Origin: Nitrosomonas sp.
GTDB lineage: Bacteria; Pseudomonadota; Gammaproteobacteria; Burkholderiales; Nitrosomonadaceae
DNA: 64,000 nucleotides
Reading direction: 5' to 3'
Assembly (NCBI RefSeq): GCF_019752095.1
Contig: NZ_JAIEMO010000013.1
Span: forward strand, 27,400 to 91,399
Of the stretch, positions 29,113-39,190 are shown piece after piece; positions within the stretch are counted from its first letter, which is position 1; each line of letters begins with the position of its first letter. A program made the translations under genes and the position numbers. The notes under the pieces are model-generated. The model was given only the letters and a program-made list of their open reading frames with translations, was not told the origin of the DNA and searched no databases.

Positions 29113-29739
29113 ATGGTCCGTTTAAGCTGTTCCACTTTCTGCTTGCTGCTGCTCAGTCTGATACCAGCCCTGGCTGAAGCAACTGCTATCAACAGTCTTA
29201 AAACCTTCATTCAGGAAACCCGCACAGTTCGAGCAAACTTCTCACAAACACTGTACGATAAAAATTCCCGTGCCATCCAAGAATCAACCGGCACCATGCA
29301 GTTCGAGCGTCCTGAAAAATTCCGCTGGGCTTATGAAAAACCATACGAGCAACTGATTGTTGGCAACGGCACGCAAGTCTGGTTTTATGATCATGACCTC
29401 AACCAAGTAACTGTGCGCCAATTCAACCTCGCTATCGGCAGTAGTCCAGCCGCATTACTCGCCGGCAGCAGCACGATTGAAGACAATTTTGAATTGGTTG
29501 AGCTAGGTGTACAAAACGAAATGGAATGGCTCGAAGCAATTCCCAAAAACAAAGAAAGCAACTTTGAGTTCATCCAGATGGGGTTTTCTCCGGACGGTAC
29601 GCTCAAGGTTATGGCATTGCGGGATAATTTCGGACAAACAACATTATTGTCGTTCTCTGAACTGGATAAAAACCCCACCCTACCTGCTGATTTATTCACA
29701 TTTATTCCTCCGGACAATGCAGACGTCATCAGTGAGTGA
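29113..29739 (+). CDS. lolA: Outer-membrane lipoprotein carrier protein LolA
   Basis: LolA shuttles lipoproteins through the periplasm from LolCDE to LolB. The 208-residue protein starts at 29113, after an AAAGGAA binding site, with a signal peptide (LLLLSLIPALAEA). The body has RTVRANFSQTLYDKNSR, FRWAYEKPYEQLIVGNG and VWFYDHDLNQVTVR, typical of LolA. The frame is open 11 codons upstream, but that form would not begin with a proper signal peptide. The 3' end overlaps rarA by 23 bp. Confidence 0.94.
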   Translation: MVRLSCSTFCLLLLSLIPALAEATAINSLKTFIQETRTVRANFSQTLYDKNSRAIQESTGTMQFERPEKFRWAYEKPYEQLIVGNGTQVWFYDHDLNQVTVRQFNLAIGSSPAALLAGSSTIEDNFELVELGVQNEMEWLEAIPKNKESNFEFIQMGFSPDGTLKVMALRDNFGQTTLLSFSELDKNPTLPADLFTFIPPDNADVISE

Positions 29740-31051
29740 TTTGGACCTTTTTTCGATTAATGCACCCAAAGCACCATTGGCAGAACTACTGCGCCCCAGA
29801 CAACCAAGCGACGTCATTGGACAAAATCATCTGCTTGGCGCAGGAAAACCACTGCGGTTGGCATTTGAGTCAGGCAAACCGCATTCGATGATTTTATGGG
29901 GCCCGCCAGGAACCGGGAAAACTACACTAGCTCGTCTCATGTCAACTGAATTTGATTGCGAGTTCATTGCCCTATCTGCCGTGCTGTCGGGCGTCAAAGA
30001 CATTCGCAATGCGATTGAGCAGGCTCAGTTAGTCCTGCAACAATCCGGTCGGCATACCATTCTTTTTGTTGACGAAGTGCATCGCTTTAACAAATCACAG
30101 CAAGATGCTTTTTTACCGTACGTAGAACAGGGCTTAATCACTTTCATCGGTGCCACCACGGAAAACCCATCATTTGAAATTAACAACGCACTGTTATCGC
30201 GCGTTCAAGTGTATATACTCAACGCCTTATCAGAACAGGAATTATCCAGATTATTTGAGCGTGCTCAAAATTTAATTCTGGATAAAATGCAATTTTCTGA
30301 TGAGGCAAGGAATTTACTAATCGAATTCGCTGACGGTGATGCCAGACGTTTACTAAATCTGCTAGAACAAATTCATACTGCAGTCAGAACTGAATCCATC
30401 ACGCAAATCAGTAAAGATATTGTCCTCAACACGTTATCACGCAATGCACGCAGCTTTGATAAAGGCGGCGATGAATTTTATGATCAGATATCCGCACTAC
30501 ATAAATCTGTTCGCGGATCTTCACCTGATGCAGCGCTCTATTGGCTGTGTCGCATGTTGGATGGCGGCGCCGATGCGCTGTATATCGGACGAAGATTGAT
30601 TCGGATGGCAGCTGAAGACATCGGCCTGGCAGATCCACGTGCTCTACGCTTAACATTGGATGCCTGTGAGACTTATGAGCGACTAGGCAGTCCGGAAGGC
30701 GAATTGGCGTTGGCACAAGCTACCTTGTATCTGGCCTGCGCGCCGAAAAGTAACGCCGCCTATCTAGCTTACAAGAAAGCACGCTCCTTAGTTGCCCAGG
30801 ATAAATCACGCCGCGTCCCATTGCACCTGCGAAATGCACCCACCAAACTGATGCAAGATATCGGCTATGGAAACACTTACCGCTACGCGCATGATTGCCC
30901 GGAGGCCTACGCAGCGGATGAAAATTATTTTCCGGATGAAATGCCTGAAGTGAATTTTTATCAACCAACTGCTTTCGGACTGGAACAAAAAATTCAAGAA
31001 AAATTGGCTCATTTACGAAATTTAGATAAACAAGCAAAACGTAAACTATAA
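29717..31051 (+). CDS. rarA: Replication-associated recombination protein A
   Basis: RarA (MgsA) is an AAA+ ATPase acting at stalled replication forks. The 444-residue frame from the ATG at 29717 has Walker A GPPGTGKT (62-69), Walker B TILFVDEVHRF, sensor 1 GATTENPSFE and the C-terminal clamp-loader-like domain (RRLIRMAAEDIGLADP, then HLRNAPTKLM). A GTG at 29732 is an alternative start. The open frame runs further upstream inside lolA, but that part is out of family. Overlap with lolA suggests translational coupling. Confidence 0.95.
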   Translation: MQTSSVSDLDLFSINAPKAPLAELLRPRQPSDVIGQNHLLGAGKPLRLAFESGKPHSMILWGPPGTGKTTLARLMSTEFDCEFIALSAVLSGVKDIRNAIEQAQLVLQQSGRHTILFVDEVHRFNKSQQDAFLPYVEQGLITFIGATTENPSFEINNALLSRVQVYILNALSEQELSRLFERAQNLILDKMQFSDEARNLLIEFADGDARRLLNLLEQIHTAVRTESITQISKDIVLNTLSRNARSFDKGGDEFYDQISALHKSVRGSSPDAALYWLCRMLDGGADALYIGRRLIRMAAEDIGLADPRALRLTLDACETYERLGSPEGELALAQATLYLACAPKSNAAYLAYKKARSLVAQDKSRRVPLHLRNAPTKLMQDIGYGNTYRYAHDCPEAYAADENYFPDEMPEVNFYQPTAFGLEQKIQEKLAHLRNLDKQAKRKL

Positions 31052-31062
31052 AATTCAATTAA

Positions 31063-32403
<1,341 letters not shown>

Positions 32404-32446
32404 AAACCAAACACAACGATTCACTCTTCTTATAGGAAGCCTCATC

Positions 32447-33133
32447 ATGCAGAATGAACACACCGATCAACCCAACCATACATCTGACAACGACAGCAAG
32501 CTCAAAACACTCGAAGCTGAGGTGCGCGAAGCGATTGCCAGCGGCACGCATATCCAGGAAACCGTGCGCCGGCTAACTCTGGAAGCCATGAATGCAAAAC
32601 ATATCGATCTGGAATCCTTACAGCGAATTATCACCGCGGTGATGGATGGCGTGCACGACGGCGCAACGCACCAGCTACAACATGCAGCCAATCAAACGCA
32701 AGCAGCAAAATCACAAATTACTGAAGCTGTTACAGGACTCGATTCTGCATTGGCTGGATTTGCCGAAGCCTCCAAACTAGCCGTTCAAGAAGCAACCAGT
32801 CAGGCCAGGAAATTCTCTGAGACCGAATTAAAGCGCACTCGCTCTGATCTGGAAAGCCTGGAAAGTTTATTCGTCGACACCCTGCATCGTACCGGTACAG
32901 CAGCGCAAGGCGTGATTTCAGAGATTCTGCTCGACTTGAGTCATCATGCAAAAAATACCGGAACCACAGTAGGTTCGCAGTTACAAGAAACTTTGGCCAT
33001 TCTCGCGCAACAAATTGCATCAGTCGGACAATCTCAGCTAGAAACCGGCGCCACCCTCGCGCAAAAAACAGCCGAATTTGTTGGTAAAATCACTCAAGGC
33101 GTGCTATCGGGAATCAAAGATAAATCCAAATAA
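32447..33133 (+). CDS. Hypothetical helical protein (possibly DUF6781 family)
   Basis: A 228-residue soluble protein without signal or membrane segment. After an acidic start (QNEHTDQPNHTSD) it is nearly all helical, rich in Ala, Gln, Thr and Ser with heptad-like spacing, as in RRLTLEAMNAKHIDLESL and AASKLAVQEATSQARKF-type repeats. It recalls methyl-accepting or phasin-like coiled coils, and similar proteins downstream of serS are known in betaproteobacteria, possibly as DUF6781, but I am not certain of the family. AGGAAG at 32434-32439 supports this ATG; the upstream extension overlaps serS and is not used. Confidence 0.7.
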   Translation: MQNEHTDQPNHTSDNDSKLKTLEAEVREAIASGTHIQETVRRLTLEAMNAKHIDLESLQRIITAVMDGVHDGATHQLQHAANQTQAAKSQITEAVTGLDSALAGFAEASKLAVQEATSQARKFSETELKRTRSDLESLESLFVDTLHRTGTAAQGVISEILLDLSHHAKNTGTTVGSQLQETLAILAQQIASVGQSQLETGATLAQKTAEFVGKITQGVLSGIKDKSK

Positions 33134-33164
33134 AACTATTGTTGAATTCGATCGATTAAACGAG

Positions 33165-33202
33165 TCGTTAGCTCCACGTAACTTAAAAGGTAGGGCTAAC
33201 GA
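33165..33202. terminator. Bidirectional hairpin between convergent genes
   Basis: TCGTTAGC (33165-33172) pairs with GCTAACGA (33195-33202) over a 22-nt loop, placed between the helical protein gene and rdgC, which converge. It lacks a T run on either side, so it is a weak terminator candidate. Confidence 0.4.
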
Positions 33203-33206
33203 TATC

Positions 33207-34094
33207 CTAACTTAAATCTTCGCCGCCTAACGCATCAACCATTGCGGTAATCAGTTGACTAAGTTCGCCGGTCATAATAGCAAAATCGCTGACAAACAAT
33301 TCTTCAGCACTCTCAGTCGACTCTTTCAGAATATCCTGTGGCGCAATCCGCCGCAGCTGCAAATTATCATGCAATACAAATGAAATTTTACTATCCCACG
33401 TCATTGCCAGCCTGATCACTTTTTTCCCTGCACGGATATGACGCACAGTCTCTTCGGTCTCCAGCGCATGGTGGGTATATTTGACAGTTGCTCTCTCATC
33501 GCTCATGCCTTGCAGCTCACAGTCACGATCGATGCTAAATATAGAAGGCAAATCATCGCCGGACAACCAACGTGTCATCGCTGAAGAAGGCGAAACCTGC
33601 GTTTCCAGCGGCGCTAGCGTCAAACCGTGCATCGATTTAACCAATACTTCAACCAATTCATCAGCTTTCTGGGTGCTCGTCGTATCAATTATCAAACGAC
33701 TTTTAACCGCATCAATCCAGGCATAAGTTTTGTGACGTTGTGTAAAAGCACGCGGCAATAACTCAATTATCGTGGCTTCCTTGATATCTCTAACTTGTTT
33801 CTTACCTGGCTTATAGCCTTGCATTTTCTCAATTTGCGTAATACGGTTCTTGGCATGCTGATTAATCACGCCAGCTGGCAATAATTTCTTCTCCACACCC
33901 AAGGCAATCAGCCATTGTTGGCCATAAGCATGGATAAAATTCTCCTGCTCATCGCGCGGCGGTACCCAGCCACGGCTTTGCATCTCCATTTGCATGCATA
34001 CTTGCAAGGCATGTTGAGAAAGCGCCTCTTCAAGGCTATTCAATGTTATATTTCCACTACTAATACGATAAGCTTGTAAATTTCTGAACCACAT
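33207..34094 (-). CDS. rdgC: Recombination-associated protein RdgC
   Basis: RdgC is a ring-shaped double-stranded-DNA-binding protein that limits RecA action. The 295-residue length and the start MWFRNLQAYRI are typical, as are QMEMQSRGWVPP, RDIKEATIIELLPRAF, the DNA-gating segment TSTQKADELVEVL and the C-terminal LVSDFAIMTGELS-like end (here LFVSDFAIMTGELSQLI). It is a single gene divergent from the DUF2007 gene. Confidence is high. Confidence 0.95.
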   Translation of the reverse strand: MWFRNLQAYRISSGNITLNSLEEALSQHALQVCMQMEMQSRGWVPPRDEQENFIHAYGQQWLIALGVEKKLLPAGVINQHAKNRITQIEKMQGYKPGKKQVRDIKEATIIELLPRAFTQRHKTYAWIDAVKSRLIIDTTSTQKADELVEVLVKSMHGLTLAPLETQVSPSSAMTRWLSGDDLPSIFSIDRDCELQGMSDERATVKYTHHALETEETVRHIRAGKKVIRLAMTWDSKISFVLHDNLQLRRIAPQDILKESTESAEELFVSDFAIMTGELSQLITAMVDALGGEDLS

Positions 34095-34140
34095 AGTTTT
34101 ACTCTATTAACTTGTTGATTGTCTTTGCCATCATCACTGC

Positions 34141-34479
34141 ATGAAAAAAATTTACTCTGCTGGCAATTTGTTGGAAGCGCAGATAGTACTTGATCTGCTC
34201 GAACACGCCTATATCCCGGCGAGAATTTTTAATCAGCATGCGCAAGGCTGCGTCGGAGAAATTCCTTTCACACACGCATATCCGGAAGTATGGATCATAC
34301 GCGAAGAAGATTTCGAGCGCGGCAAGCGTGTCGTTGAAACCTACGAGAAAACACCGACAGCAACCGGCATCATACGCTGTCCTGCTTGTAATGAAGAAAA
34401 TCCAGCTAATTTCCAGCTCTGTTGGAAATGCGGTTCTGGCTTAGAGATTATCCTGTACCAAACCAAGATTACCGAATAA
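34141..34479 (+). CDS. DUF2007 domain protein with C-terminal zinc ribbon
   Basis: A 112-residue protein. Residues 1-70 form the DUF2007/PII-like signal-transducer fold (KKIYSAGNLLEAQIVLDLLE, then VWIIREEDFERGKRVVE), which in other proteins is an allosteric or adaptor module. The C-terminal part has CPACNEENPANFQLCWKCG, a four-cysteine zinc ribbon. No function is established. It precedes tex on the same strand. Confidence 0.85.
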   Translation: MKKIYSAGNLLEAQIVLDLLEHAYIPARIFNQHAQGCVGEIPFTHAYPEVWIIREEDFERGKRVVETYEKTPTATGIIRCPACNEENPANFQLCWKCGSGLEIILYQTKITE

Positions 34480-34553
34480 ACAATAACATCAAAAAGTGAT
34501 GAATACTTATCCATCACTTCATGCTTTCTCCAACATTAAATCAGATAATGCTT

Positions 34554-36779
34554 ATGTTGCCATCGATTGAACAACGCCTTGCCGCAGAACTCGCGGTTAA
34601 ACTGGCACAGATCCAAGCCACTATCCAGTTACTGGATGACGGCTCCACTGTTCCCTTTATTGCCCGCTACCGCAAGGAAGCCACTGGAGGATTGGATGAT
34701 GTGCAATTGCGCCAATTAGCAGAACGCTTGCACAACTTGCGTGAGCTGGAGAAACGACGCGCGACAATCATCAATGCAATTGAAAGGCAGAATAAGATGA
34801 CCCCGACACTGCTGGATGCGATCACCCATGCGCAAGACAAGACACATCTGGAGGATTTGTACCTGCCCTACCGCAAGAAACGCCGCACCAAAGCGCAAAT
34901 CGCCTTGGAAGCTAGCTTGCAAGCGCTGGCAGATGCGCTGTTAAATGATTCACGGCTTGATCCGAAAATTGAAGCGACGAAATACCTGAAAGACCCGTTC
35001 ACCACCGAGGAAGGCGATAATCCAGGGGTGGCGGATGTCGAACAAGCATTGGAAGGCGCACAACACATCCTAATGGAGCGTTTCACCGAACATGCACCGC
35101 TGCTGCAAACACTACGCGAATACTTACGCTTGCATGGCATTCTGACTGCCAAGGCCGTCAAGGACAAACAAGACAGCGACATTAAATTTACCGATTATCA
35201 TGATTACCATGAAGCGATCAGTAAAATTCCTTCGCATCGTGCATTGGCGCTGCTGCGCGGCGAGCGCGAAGGATTCTTGAAACTAAAACTGCGATTGGAT
35301 TCCGAACTGGAAGAAAAGAGTCGAAATTTGGCACCCAACTCATGCGAACAACGAATCGCGCAACAATTTAACATACGTGACCAAAAACACGCAGCAGATA
35401 GTTGGTTGATTGATACCGTGCGTTCAGCTTGGCGCAACAAAATCTTCGTACATCTGGAAACCGAGCTGATGAGCAACTTGCAAGAACGCGCCGAAACTGA
35501 AGCCATCCGGGTATTCGCACAAAACCTCAAAGCCCTGTTGCTCGCCCCACCTGCCGGTGCGCGCGTCACCATCGGACTGGATCCCGGATTACGCACTGGA
35601 GTGAAAGTTGCAATCGTCGATACCACCGGAAAAGTACTCGACACGGCAACGATTTATCCGCATCCGCCTAAAAATGATTGGGATGGTGCAATCCAGACTT
35701 TAAAGCAATTGGCACAAAAGCATCACGCTTCTCTGGTCGCGATTGGCAACGGTACCGCATCACGGGAAACCGATCATCTGGCCAAAGATTTAATCAAACA
35801 GTATCCACAACTCAAACTTACATCAATCATGGTGTCCGAAGCCGGAGCTTCGGTGTATTCCGCATCTGAGCTTGCCTCGGAAGAATTGCCTAATCTTGAT
35901 GTATCGCTGCGCGGGGCAGTCTCAATTGCACGGCGATTGCAAGATCCTTTGGCCGAGTTGGTCAAGATCGACCCAAAATCTATTGGTGTCGGCCAATACC
36001 AGCATGACGTCAATCAAAGCCAATTAGCGCACACACTCGATGCCGTAGTGGAAGACAGCGTCAATGCTGTCGGCGTTGATGTCAATACCGCCTCTCCTGC
36101 CCTGCTGCGTTACGTTGCCGGACTCAACAGTAAAATTGCACACAACATCACCGCATACCGCAACGCCAAGGGCATGTTTGCCATACGTACCGATTTAATG
36201 AAAGTCACGGGCTTAGGCACAAAAACTTTTGAACAAGCCGCCGGATTCTTGCGCATTCCCACTGGTACAAATCCGCTTGATGCTTCCGCTGTTCACCCGG
36301 AATCATACCCGCTGGTCGAGCAAATACTCAATGACGTAAAGCTGAATGTTTCCGCACTGATCGGCAATCAAACTGTTTTGAAAGCTATCCGTGTGGAGAA
36401 ATACTCCAACGCACAATTTGGTCTACTGACCGTCAAAGACATCCTGCAAGAACTCGAAAAGCCCGGCCGAGACCCGCGCTCCACTTTCAAAACCGCCACT
36501 TTTAAGGAAGGCATTGAGTCGATGAGAGACTTACAAACCGGCATGGTGCTCGAAGGCGTTGTTACCAATGTTGCTGCGTTCGGTGCATTTGTCGATATCG
36601 GTGTACATCAGGACGGTTTAGTACACATCTCGGCGCTGTCAGACAAATTTGTCAAGAATCCGCATACAGTTGTAAAGGTGGGTCAGGTTGTTACAGTCAG
36701 AGTATTAGATATTGATGAGAAACGAAAGCGAATTGCACTGACGATGCAATTTGCTGGTGGCAAGGGGGAAATATCCTAG
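34554..36779 (+). CDS. tex: RNA-binding transcriptional accessory protein Tex
   Basis: Tex is a conserved nucleic-acid-binding protein implicated in transcription and toxin gene expression. The chosen ATG gives MLPSIEQRLAAELAV, the usual family start (alternatives 34521 and 34548 lie in frame). Domains in order are the Tex N-terminal helical domain with TVPFIARYRKEATGGLDD, a YqgF-like RNase H fold (IGLDPGLRTGVKVAIVD, about 345), helix-hairpin-helix repeats (GVDVNTASPALLRYVAG) and a C-terminal S1 domain (GMVLEGVVTNVAAFGAFVD, about 660). Length is about 741 residues, as expected. Confidence 0.95.
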   Translation: MLPSIEQRLAAELAVKLAQIQATIQLLDDGSTVPFIARYRKEATGGLDDVQLRQLAERLHNLRELEKRRATIINAIERQNKMTPTLLDAITHAQDKTHLEDLYLPYRKKRRTKAQIALEASLQALADALLNDSRLDPKIEATKYLKDPFTTEEGDNPGVADVEQALEGAQHILMERFTEHAPLLQTLREYLRLHGILTAKAVKDKQDSDIKFTDYHDYHEAISKIPSHRALALLRGEREGFLKLKLRLDSELEEKSRNLAPNSCEQRIAQQFNIRDQKHAADSWLIDTVRSAWRNKIFVHLETELMSNLQERAETEAIRVFAQNLKALLLAPPAGARVTIGLDPGLRTGVKVAIVDTTGKVLDTATIYPHPPKNDWDGAIQTLKQLAQKHHASLVAIGNGTASRETDHLAKDLIKQYPQLKLTSIMVSEAGASVYSASELASEELPNLDVSLRGAVSIARRLQDPLAELVKIDPKSIGVGQYQHDVNQSQLAHTLDAVVEDSVNAVGVDVNTASPALLRYVAGLNSKIAHNITAYRNAKGMFAIRTDLMKVTGLGTKTFEQAAGFLRIPTGTNPLDASAVHPESYPLVEQILNDVKLNVSALIGNQTVLKAIRVEKYSNAQFGLLTVKDILQELEKPGRDPRSTFKTATFKEGIESMRDLQTGMVLEGVVTNVAAFGAFVDIGVHQDGLVHISALSDKFVKNPHTVVKVGQVVTVRVLDIDEKRKRIALTMQFAGGKGEIS

Positions 36780-36850
36780 AAGAAAATTATCACCACAGCG
36801 TGCACTTGGTGGAAAATGCTTCTGTGACAAAATCATGAAAACCAAGAATA

Positions 36851-36950
36851 AAGCACCCCGCCGCAAGCAGCGAGGTACTAAAAGCGCTCTTCAGACTGCT
36901 GGTTTTCAACCAGCCTTCGCCCCAAGGGGCGAGGAATTAAACCCGGAAGA
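36851..36950 (+). repeat. Dispersed palindromic repeat element after tex
   Basis: Two perfect hairpins stand close together: GCTGGTT/AACCAGC (36898-36914) and TCGCCCC/GGGGCGA (36917-36932), preceded by CCCCGCCGCAAGCAGCG. The same kind of sequence, translated as APRRKQRG..., is often mis-called as a short protein in many bacterial genomes. It behaves as a REP-like non-coding element. Only one copy is in this window. Confidence 0.6.
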
Positions 36951-37034
36951 GATTAAAAAAATATAATTTATCGTTATATCAATTAGTAAGAGATGCAAAC
37001 AATCACTAAATCTGTTTTCAACCCGACAAAGCCA

Positions 37035-37063
37035 TTTATATCGGCAGTCTAATCAGGTATAAT
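37035..37063 (+). promoter_or_regulatory. Promoter of tRNA-Lys
   Basis: A perfect TATAAT -10 box (37058-37063) stands 10 bp before the tRNA 5' end and is followed by a G+C-rich discriminator (GCTGCCC), as is usual for stable-RNA promoters. The -35 region (TTTATA at 37035) is weak. Confidence 0.6.
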
Positions 37064-37073
37064 GCTGCCCTTT

Positions 37074-37149
37074 GGGTCGTTAGCTCAGCCGGTAGAGCAG
37101 CGGACTTTTAATCCGTTGGTCGCCAGTTCGATCCTGGCACGACCTACCA
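37074..37149 (+). tRNA. tRNA-Lys (anticodon TTT)
   Basis: A complete 76-nt tRNA: acceptor GGGTCGT pairs with ACGACCT (one G-T pair at the end), D arm with GCTCAGCCGGTAGAGC, anticodon arm CGGACTTTTAATCCG with TTT in the loop, T arm CCAGTTCGATCCTGG, and encoded CCA at 37147-37149. Its 3' half is repeated exactly at 41657 and inverted at 54833, so the gene is the attachment target of the accessory region that follows. Confidence 0.97.
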
Positions 37150-37153
37150 AATA
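37105..37153 (+). repeat. tRNA-Lys 3'-half attachment-like repeat, copy 1
   Basis: These 49 bp, from the anticodon loop (CTTTTAATCC) through CCA and four bases beyond, are identical to 41657-41705. A direct repeat of a tRNA 3' end is the normal footprint of a site-specific integrated element. The interval between the copies is 4,552 bp. Confidence 0.85.
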
Positions 37154-37158
37154 GAATA

Positions 37159-37194
37159 GGGGTTAGCTTAAACGCTAATCCCTTTCTTATTTTA
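37159..37194 (+). terminator. Terminator of tRNA-Lys (parent of the repeated module)
   Basis: GGGGTTAGC (37159-37167) pairs with GCTAATCCC (37174-37182, one G-T pair) and runs into TTTCTTATTTT. This hairpin and about 140 bp after it recur at 42747, 44391 and, inverted, before 54832. Confidence 0.85.
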
Positions 37195-37718
37195 GAACTC
37201 AGCATATGTGATAAATCATACTGTAGTACTTCGATATTTCCCGGAAATTAAGCGAAATAATTCGATTGTCAGCTCTGAATTTAATTTATTCTGAATTTTG
37301 ATTGATGATTAAGCTTCTGCGCTTTAGGAAGCAAAGCGGATTGCCATGACAATGCCTCAAAAAAAGAAATAGATATAACCCTATATAATCGCCATCGATT
37401 TCCTTCCGAAATCATACAATGTTCGGGGTGGCTCTATCAGCGATTTTCGGGTGTCACTGCTTTATTCAATCTTGGCTGTCTCATGAATCAACGGAATCTC
37501 AGACAAGGAGTCTTTTGATTTCACGTTAGCATATAGGAGAGATTTCCAGCGTTGGGTTTCTTATAAAAGTATCTGGGAGTACCGAGCTATATCATCTCTT
37601 AATTTAGACTGTGTTGCTGTACAAAATCGGTTTGAAGGCTTACAGTGTCATTCAGTCGATCAAACTCAATAAGAAAGTCAAAGAAAGTAACTTATAAAAT
37701 TAGGAAATGAGGTTTTTG
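37195..37718. other. Non-coding stretch with IS and repeat scars
   Basis: Positions 37195-37330 continue the tRNA-downstream module. 37395-37555 resembles parts of 38600-38915 (TCGATTTCC.TCCGAAATCAT, later CAGCGTTGGG) and is one copy of a decayed dispersed repeat. 37581-37655 resembles the right end of the IS3-family element (GAGCTAAATCATCTCTTAATT-like). No gene is seen. Confidence 0.6.
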
Positions 37719-38345
37719 TCAAGCTAACCCCGGCAAAAGATTGCGTAACCCACCCACAATAAATTCTACGGACATGGCTGCCAGCATCAGTCCCATGACA
37801 CGCGTTGTTACATTCATTGCGGTTTGGCTCATACGATCCCCAATTTGCGGAGCGAAATGCAATATACCCCAAATAATAAGCGCCACTAGCAGACAGATAA
37901 TAAAAAAAGCCAGTTGGTCAATTGTTCCTTCTGTCTGATTGCTAAATAAGATAACGGTACTCATCGAACCGGGCCCTGCGAGTAAAGGCATCGCAAGTGG
38001 AACAACCGCAACCGATGCGCTATCGACAGCCTCTTGGTCTTCTTCAGGAGTATGTCCCGTTCGATTGTTTTTCACCTGCAGCATTCCAAAGGCAATAGAC
38101 ATAAGCAGTATGCCCCCTGCTACTCTGAAAGCATCGACACTGATACTGAAGAAGGCCAAAATTGATTGGCCTAACAACATAGTTACGATGAAAATACAGG
38201 CAACCGAAAACGCAGTGGTGCGTGCTACTGCTTGGCGCCGATGTTTAATATTTTCCGTGAAACTAAGGTAAAGCGGTACTACGCTTATCGGACTAACGAT
38301 GGCAAACAAACCGACAAACATCCGCGTGTATTCATTCCAATCCAT
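37719..38345 (-). CDS. MarC family membrane protein
   Basis: A 208-residue inner-membrane protein with six hydrophobic segments. It matches the MarC/NAAT family: FVGLFAIVSPISVVPLYLSF at the start (the conserved NPxGxxP region, here SPISVVP), AGGILLMSIAFGMLQV and the central MPLLAGPGSMSTVILFSN. Family members are proposed small-neutral-amino-acid transporters, but the function of MarC itself is unsettled. It is intact and lies inside the interval bounded by the tRNA-Lys repeats. Confidence 0.9.
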   Translation of the reverse strand: MDWNEYTRMFVGLFAIVSPISVVPLYLSFTENIKHRRQAVARTTAFSVACIFIVTMLLGQSILAFFSISVDAFRVAGGILLMSIAFGMLQVKNNRTGHTPEEDQEAVDSASVAVVPLAMPLLAGPGSMSTVILFSNQTEGTIDQLAFFIICLLVALIIWGILHFAPQIGDRMSQTAMNVTTRVMGLMLAAMSVEFIVGGLRNLLPGLA

Positions 38346-38423
38346 TGACTACCTTTTATTATTTTCTTAGTTGAGGTAACTGACCCAAAGAGAGCTGAAC
38401 GATATTACTGAGCTAGATCCGAT

Positions 38424-38850
38424 TTAGTGGATGGGTAAGTATTGCGATAATGCAACATTTCTCACTGGTTTTTCCATGCAAGTTTTAGCGAAATCCGCAG
38501 GGGTTTGATTCTTAAGTTTTGCATGCTTTGAATAGGTATTGCCCGCTAAATAGTACCTTATCGATATTGGCATAATGAATAATTTCAGCGACCCCACAAA
38601 AACTCCATCGATTTCCATCCGAAATCATACAACATTTCGCTGTGGCTTTATCAGCGATTAGTTTTTTGAGTTTTTGCCTAAAATACGCCAACAACTCGCG
38701 CCGAGCTTTCACACCGGCCAACTCGGGAAATGTAACGAAGTCTGCGCAGTGACAATTCGATGAAACAATCTCAGCGATTCTCGGGTATCACTGCTCTATT
38801 CAATCTTGGCATTCATCTGGTATCTGCCGGAATCAGTGAAAAGGGGTCAT
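38424..38850. repeat. Decayed dispersed repeat, probably an IS relic
   Basis: The stretch 38573-38700 recurs with substitutions at 54193-54320 and partly at 37395-37450. Read on the minus strand it gives broken protein-like pieces such as KLKKLIADKATAKCCMISDG and KLKNQTPADFAKTC. The latter looks like the end of an IS3-type transposase (xxLTPAEFA). No intact frame remains. Confidence 0.5.
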
Positions 38851-39015
38851 TGAAGTTACGTTGGCATAAGGCGAGAATTTCGACGTTGGGTGCACTATGA
38901 AAGTTAACTTGTCGGTACCAAAATTAAGCTCAGTGACCCGAAGGATGAGTTTGTTAAGACTATAATTGAGAACGATAATGAGAATTATTTGCAATCGTAT
39001 AAATTCTTCTGTAAT
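38851..39015 (+). repeat. 165-bp direct repeat, copy 1
   Basis: It matches 40464-40628 without gaps (constant offset of 1,613 bp) and with few substitutions. The two copies bracket the FecR-like gene. This copy contains the Fur-box-like site at 38974 and ends inside the putative -10 box of the small-RNA candidate. Confidence 0.85.
38974..38992 (+). promoter_or_regulatory. Fur-box-like operator
   Basis: GATAATGAGAATTATTTGC agrees with the 19-bp Fur consensus (GATAATGATAATCATTATC) at 15 positions. It lies just before TTGCAA (38989) and TAATAT (39012), a promoter-like pair with 17-bp spacing. The second copy (40587-40605) has AACAATGAG and is weaker. Confidence 0.6.
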
Positions 39016-39021
39016 ATATTA

Positions 39022-39190
39022 ACTGTCATCAATTGACTATTGTCATACCGTAGCAGTCAGCGCATTTACTATCGTAGCCAGATGATTGCAAATTTCATTT
39101 TTGTTCTTCCTTGCGTGAAAATAAGCCCTCACGCATCCTCACCCAGTACATTTTCTTCTCCTCCTTTTTAATGTACTGGGTTCTTTTTTC
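39022..39190 (+). ncRNA. Candidate iron-regulated small RNA
   Basis: Between the Fur-box/promoter pair and a perfect rho-independent terminator lie about 165 bases with no convincing open frame. The terminator loop is TTCTTCTCCTCCTTTTT, and CCTCACGCATCCTCACCC stands just before the stem. Both are CU-rich and complementary to Shine-Dalgarno sequences, as in several known bacterial anti-SD small RNAs. The start near 39022 is inferred from the promoter. Alternatively the transcript is a leader ending before the FecR-like gene. Confidence 0.45.
39142..39190 (+). terminator. Perfect 11-bp-stem terminator with CU-rich loop
   Basis: CCCAGTACATT (39142-39152) pairs exactly with AATGTACTGGG (39170-39180) and is followed by TTCTTTTTT. 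The 17-nt loop holds CTCCTCC. On the other strand the same hairpin places AAGGAGGAGAAG eight bases before an ATG opening an 18-codon frame, a less likely reading. Confidence 0.8.

Noticed and set aside
36751..36966. 71-codon frame after tex
   Set aside because: It reads through a palindromic dispersed repeat (APRRKQRG type) that is often mis-annotated. No ribosome binding site or independent start.
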